From positions 1 through 64,000 of the forward strand of contig JAFWJA010000011.1 of NCBI GenBank assembly GCA_017511805.1: DNA of 64,000 nt. Reading direction: 5' to 3'. Positions 62,619-64,000 of the stretch are shown here, piece after piece. This DNA comes from Bacilli bacterium. GTDB taxonomy: Bacteria; Bacillota_I; Bacilli_A; RF39; UBA660. The notes under the pieces were generated by a model, which saw nothing but the letters and a program-made list of their open reading frames with translations, was not told the origin of the DNA and searched no databases. A program made the translations under genes and the position numbers. The stretch's first letter is position 1, and every line of letters starts with the position of its first letter.

Positions 62619-64000
62619 ATGAATAGTGGTAATGATAAGAATAGAAATACTATTTTAAAGATTGCTTTTTCAGTTATAATTATTATCATTATAATCCTTC
62701 TTTTACTAAGAGGATGCAATAAAAAATGCGATAATCCAACTGGAATAAAGATTACTAATATCAATGAAAAAGTTGATAGTTTTAATGATGACACTATTTT
62801 TATTAAAGAACTTGATCAAGGAGAATATACATATAACGTAACTATTCATAACTATTTAGATGAAGATTATTATTTATACAAAGAAGAAATAAGTGATCCA
62901 AATGTTGCTTATGTAAAAATAATAGAATTATTACAAGCAGGAAAAGATACTAAGATTAAATTCAAAATTTCTCTAGCTCAAAAAGTAAAAGATTTTAATA
63001 TAAAATTCTACTATGGAAAACTAAAAGAAATAAAAATTGGAGATGAGGTAATCTCTAGTTATGGTGATGAAAAAATAAAAATACCAGTAACTGAAGAAAA
63101 AGAAGGATCTCATGTAATTGGTTATACTGATATTGAGGGATCGAAAGTAGTTAAATATACATTAACAGATGAATATAACTTAAAAGATGGAACTATATTA
63201 TATCCAATTTATGAAGAAGATAATCCTTCAACAGGTCCAAATGACAACAACAATAATAATTCTGGTAACAATAATGATGATAATAATAACACTGATGGTG
63301 ATACTGGATCTGATACTGATACAACACCATCACAGGAAGAAGCAAAGAAATATACAGTAACATTTAACTACAATAATGGTAACCCAAATACAACTAAAGT
63401 AGTAACAAATAAAGAAACTTATGGTGATTTACCAGGAGCAAGTAAAGAAGGATATACATTTGATGGATGGTATTTAGGAGATAAATTAATTACAAGTTCA
63501 TCAGTTGTTGATTTAACAAGTGATGTGACATTAGATGCTAGATATACAATTATCAAATATGGAATTAAATATAACTTAGATGGAGGAAGTGCATCTAATC
63601 CAAGTTATTACACAATTGAAACTGAAACAATTACTCTTGATAATCCTACTAAGGTAGGAAACACTTTTGTTGGATGGACAGGAAGTAATGGAGAAACTCC
63701 AGAAATGCTAGTTAAAATTGAGAAAGGAAGCAGGGGTTTTAAAGAGTATACTGCAAATTATTCTGAAAATGAAAAAGTAACTTATAAAGTTATTCATAGA
63801 AAACAAAAATTAGATGAATCATATGAAGATGGAGAAGTAGAAGAAAAAGAAGCTCCTTATGGGTCGCAAGTCACTCCAGGTGTTAAAACATATGAAGGGT
63901 TTGTAAGTCCAAATACTAAAACAGTTGAAGTAAAACAAGATGGAACAACAGAAGTTGAATATTTATACAATAGAAGAAATTATAATTTAGTATTACCAGA
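62619..64000 (+). CDS. InlB B-repeat surface protein (3' end outside the window)
   Basis: First 460 codons of a rightward frame that is open to the end of the window. GAGGTAAAATAAT precedes the ATG. A signal-anchor helix (~12-33) ends in LLRGC, a weak lipobox. A ~170-residue domain follows, then a disordered Asn/Asp/Gly stalk (~205-245), and InlB B-type (Listeria-Bacteroides) repeats: GYTFDGWYLGD, NTFVGWTGSNG, with Y-N-LDGG openings. The last part (KVTYKVIHRKQKLDESYEDG) looks MucBP-like. Probably an adhesin or host-glycan-facing protein. Confidence 0.85.
   Translation, partial: MNSGNDKNRNTILKIAFSVIIIIIIILLLLRGCNKKCDNPTGIKITNINEKVDSFNDDTIFIKELDQGEYTYNVTIHNYLDEDYYLYKEEISDPNVAYVKIIELLQAGKDTKIKFKISLAQKVKDFNIKFYYGKLKEIKIGDEVISSYGDEKIKIPVTEEKEGSHVIGYTDIEGSKVVKYTLTDEYNLKDGTILYPIYEEDNPSTGPNDNNNNNSGNNNDDNNNTDGDTGSDTDTTPSQEEAKKYTVTFNYNNGNPNTTKVVTNKETYGDLPGASKEGYTFDGWYLGDKLITSSSVVDLTSDVTLDARYTIIKYGIKYNLDGGSASNPSYYTIETETITLDNPTKVGNTFVGWTGSNGETPEMLVKIEKGSRGFKEYTANYSENEKVTYKVIHRKQKLDESYEDGEVEEKEAPYGSQVTPGVKTYEGFVSPNTKTVEVKQDGTTEVEYLYNRRNYNLVLP

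Noticed and set aside
1-64000. tRNA or rRNA genes
   Set aside because: No cloverleaf or rRNA signatures were noticed; only the SRP RNA was recognised. A tRNAscan/Infernal run would settle this.

Overview
The window is a replication-origin region of a very AT-rich low-GC Firmicute of the Bacilli type (G+C looks like roughly a quarter by eye; not counted). It keeps many Bacillus subtilis gene blocks: rpmH/dnaA/dnaN/recF/gyrB/gyrA, scr-tadA-dnaX-yaaK-recR-bofA, holB-ricT-yabB-rsmI, pth-mfd-spoVT, murA-spoIID-spoIIQ-mbl, rnpA-spoIIIJ-jag-mnmE, mnmG-rsmG-noc, ywiB-argS-rpoE, prfA-prmC-spoIIR, and spoVG, yabP-yabQ-divIC. A complete wall-synthesis set (MurA, TagO, Mbl, a class A PBP) excludes a wall-less mollicute. 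Sporulation genes (spoIID, spoIIQ-like, bofA, spoVT, spoIIR, yabP, yabQ) and a comK homologue point to a Bacilli lineage that forms spores or recently did. An uncultured gut group such as RF39/Erysipelotrichales relatives is my best guess, by inference only.

Layout. Bases 1-43,883 are read leftward and 44,314-64,000 rightward from oriC (about 43,952-44,253), so nearly all genes run with replication. The exception is the PBP gene at 53,568-55,505. Left edge (1-2,700): hsp20 under a CIRCE operator, a short ORF plus attenuator-like terminator ahead of an ArpU-like gene, and a tyrosine integrase beside secA with a cluster of TTGTCCAC repeats. 5-20 kb: an uncharacterised four-gene envelope operon, hpf, csp, an AgrC-like kinase, a membrane protein with a C-terminal HTH, tagO, the mbl/spoIIQ/spoIID/murA group, and two surface proteins. 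20-34 kb: housekeeping genes for replication, repair and rRNA modification mixed with spoVT and bofA. 34-35 kb: nine perfect parS sites and two Noc-binding sites around the SRP RNA and tadA. 35-44 kb: gyrA, gyrB, recF, comK, dnaN, dnaA, oriC.

Right arm (44-64 kb): rpmH, rnpA, yidC, jag, mnmE, an RpoD-like sigma factor, mnmG, rsmG, noc, PBP, ywiB, argS, rpoE, prfA, prmC, spoIIR, spoVG, yabP, yabQ, divIC, and the start of an InlB-repeat surface protein that leaves the window.

Most notable: the parS/Noc-site cluster, where a 37-bp tandem array carries five parS sites and where a parS and both Noc sites form stems of apparent terminators; a Noc-type protein with no N-terminal membrane helix but a tandem octapeptide repeat; comK placed between dnaN and recF; and an envelope operon containing a C39-peptidase-like protein that has lost its whole catalytic triad.
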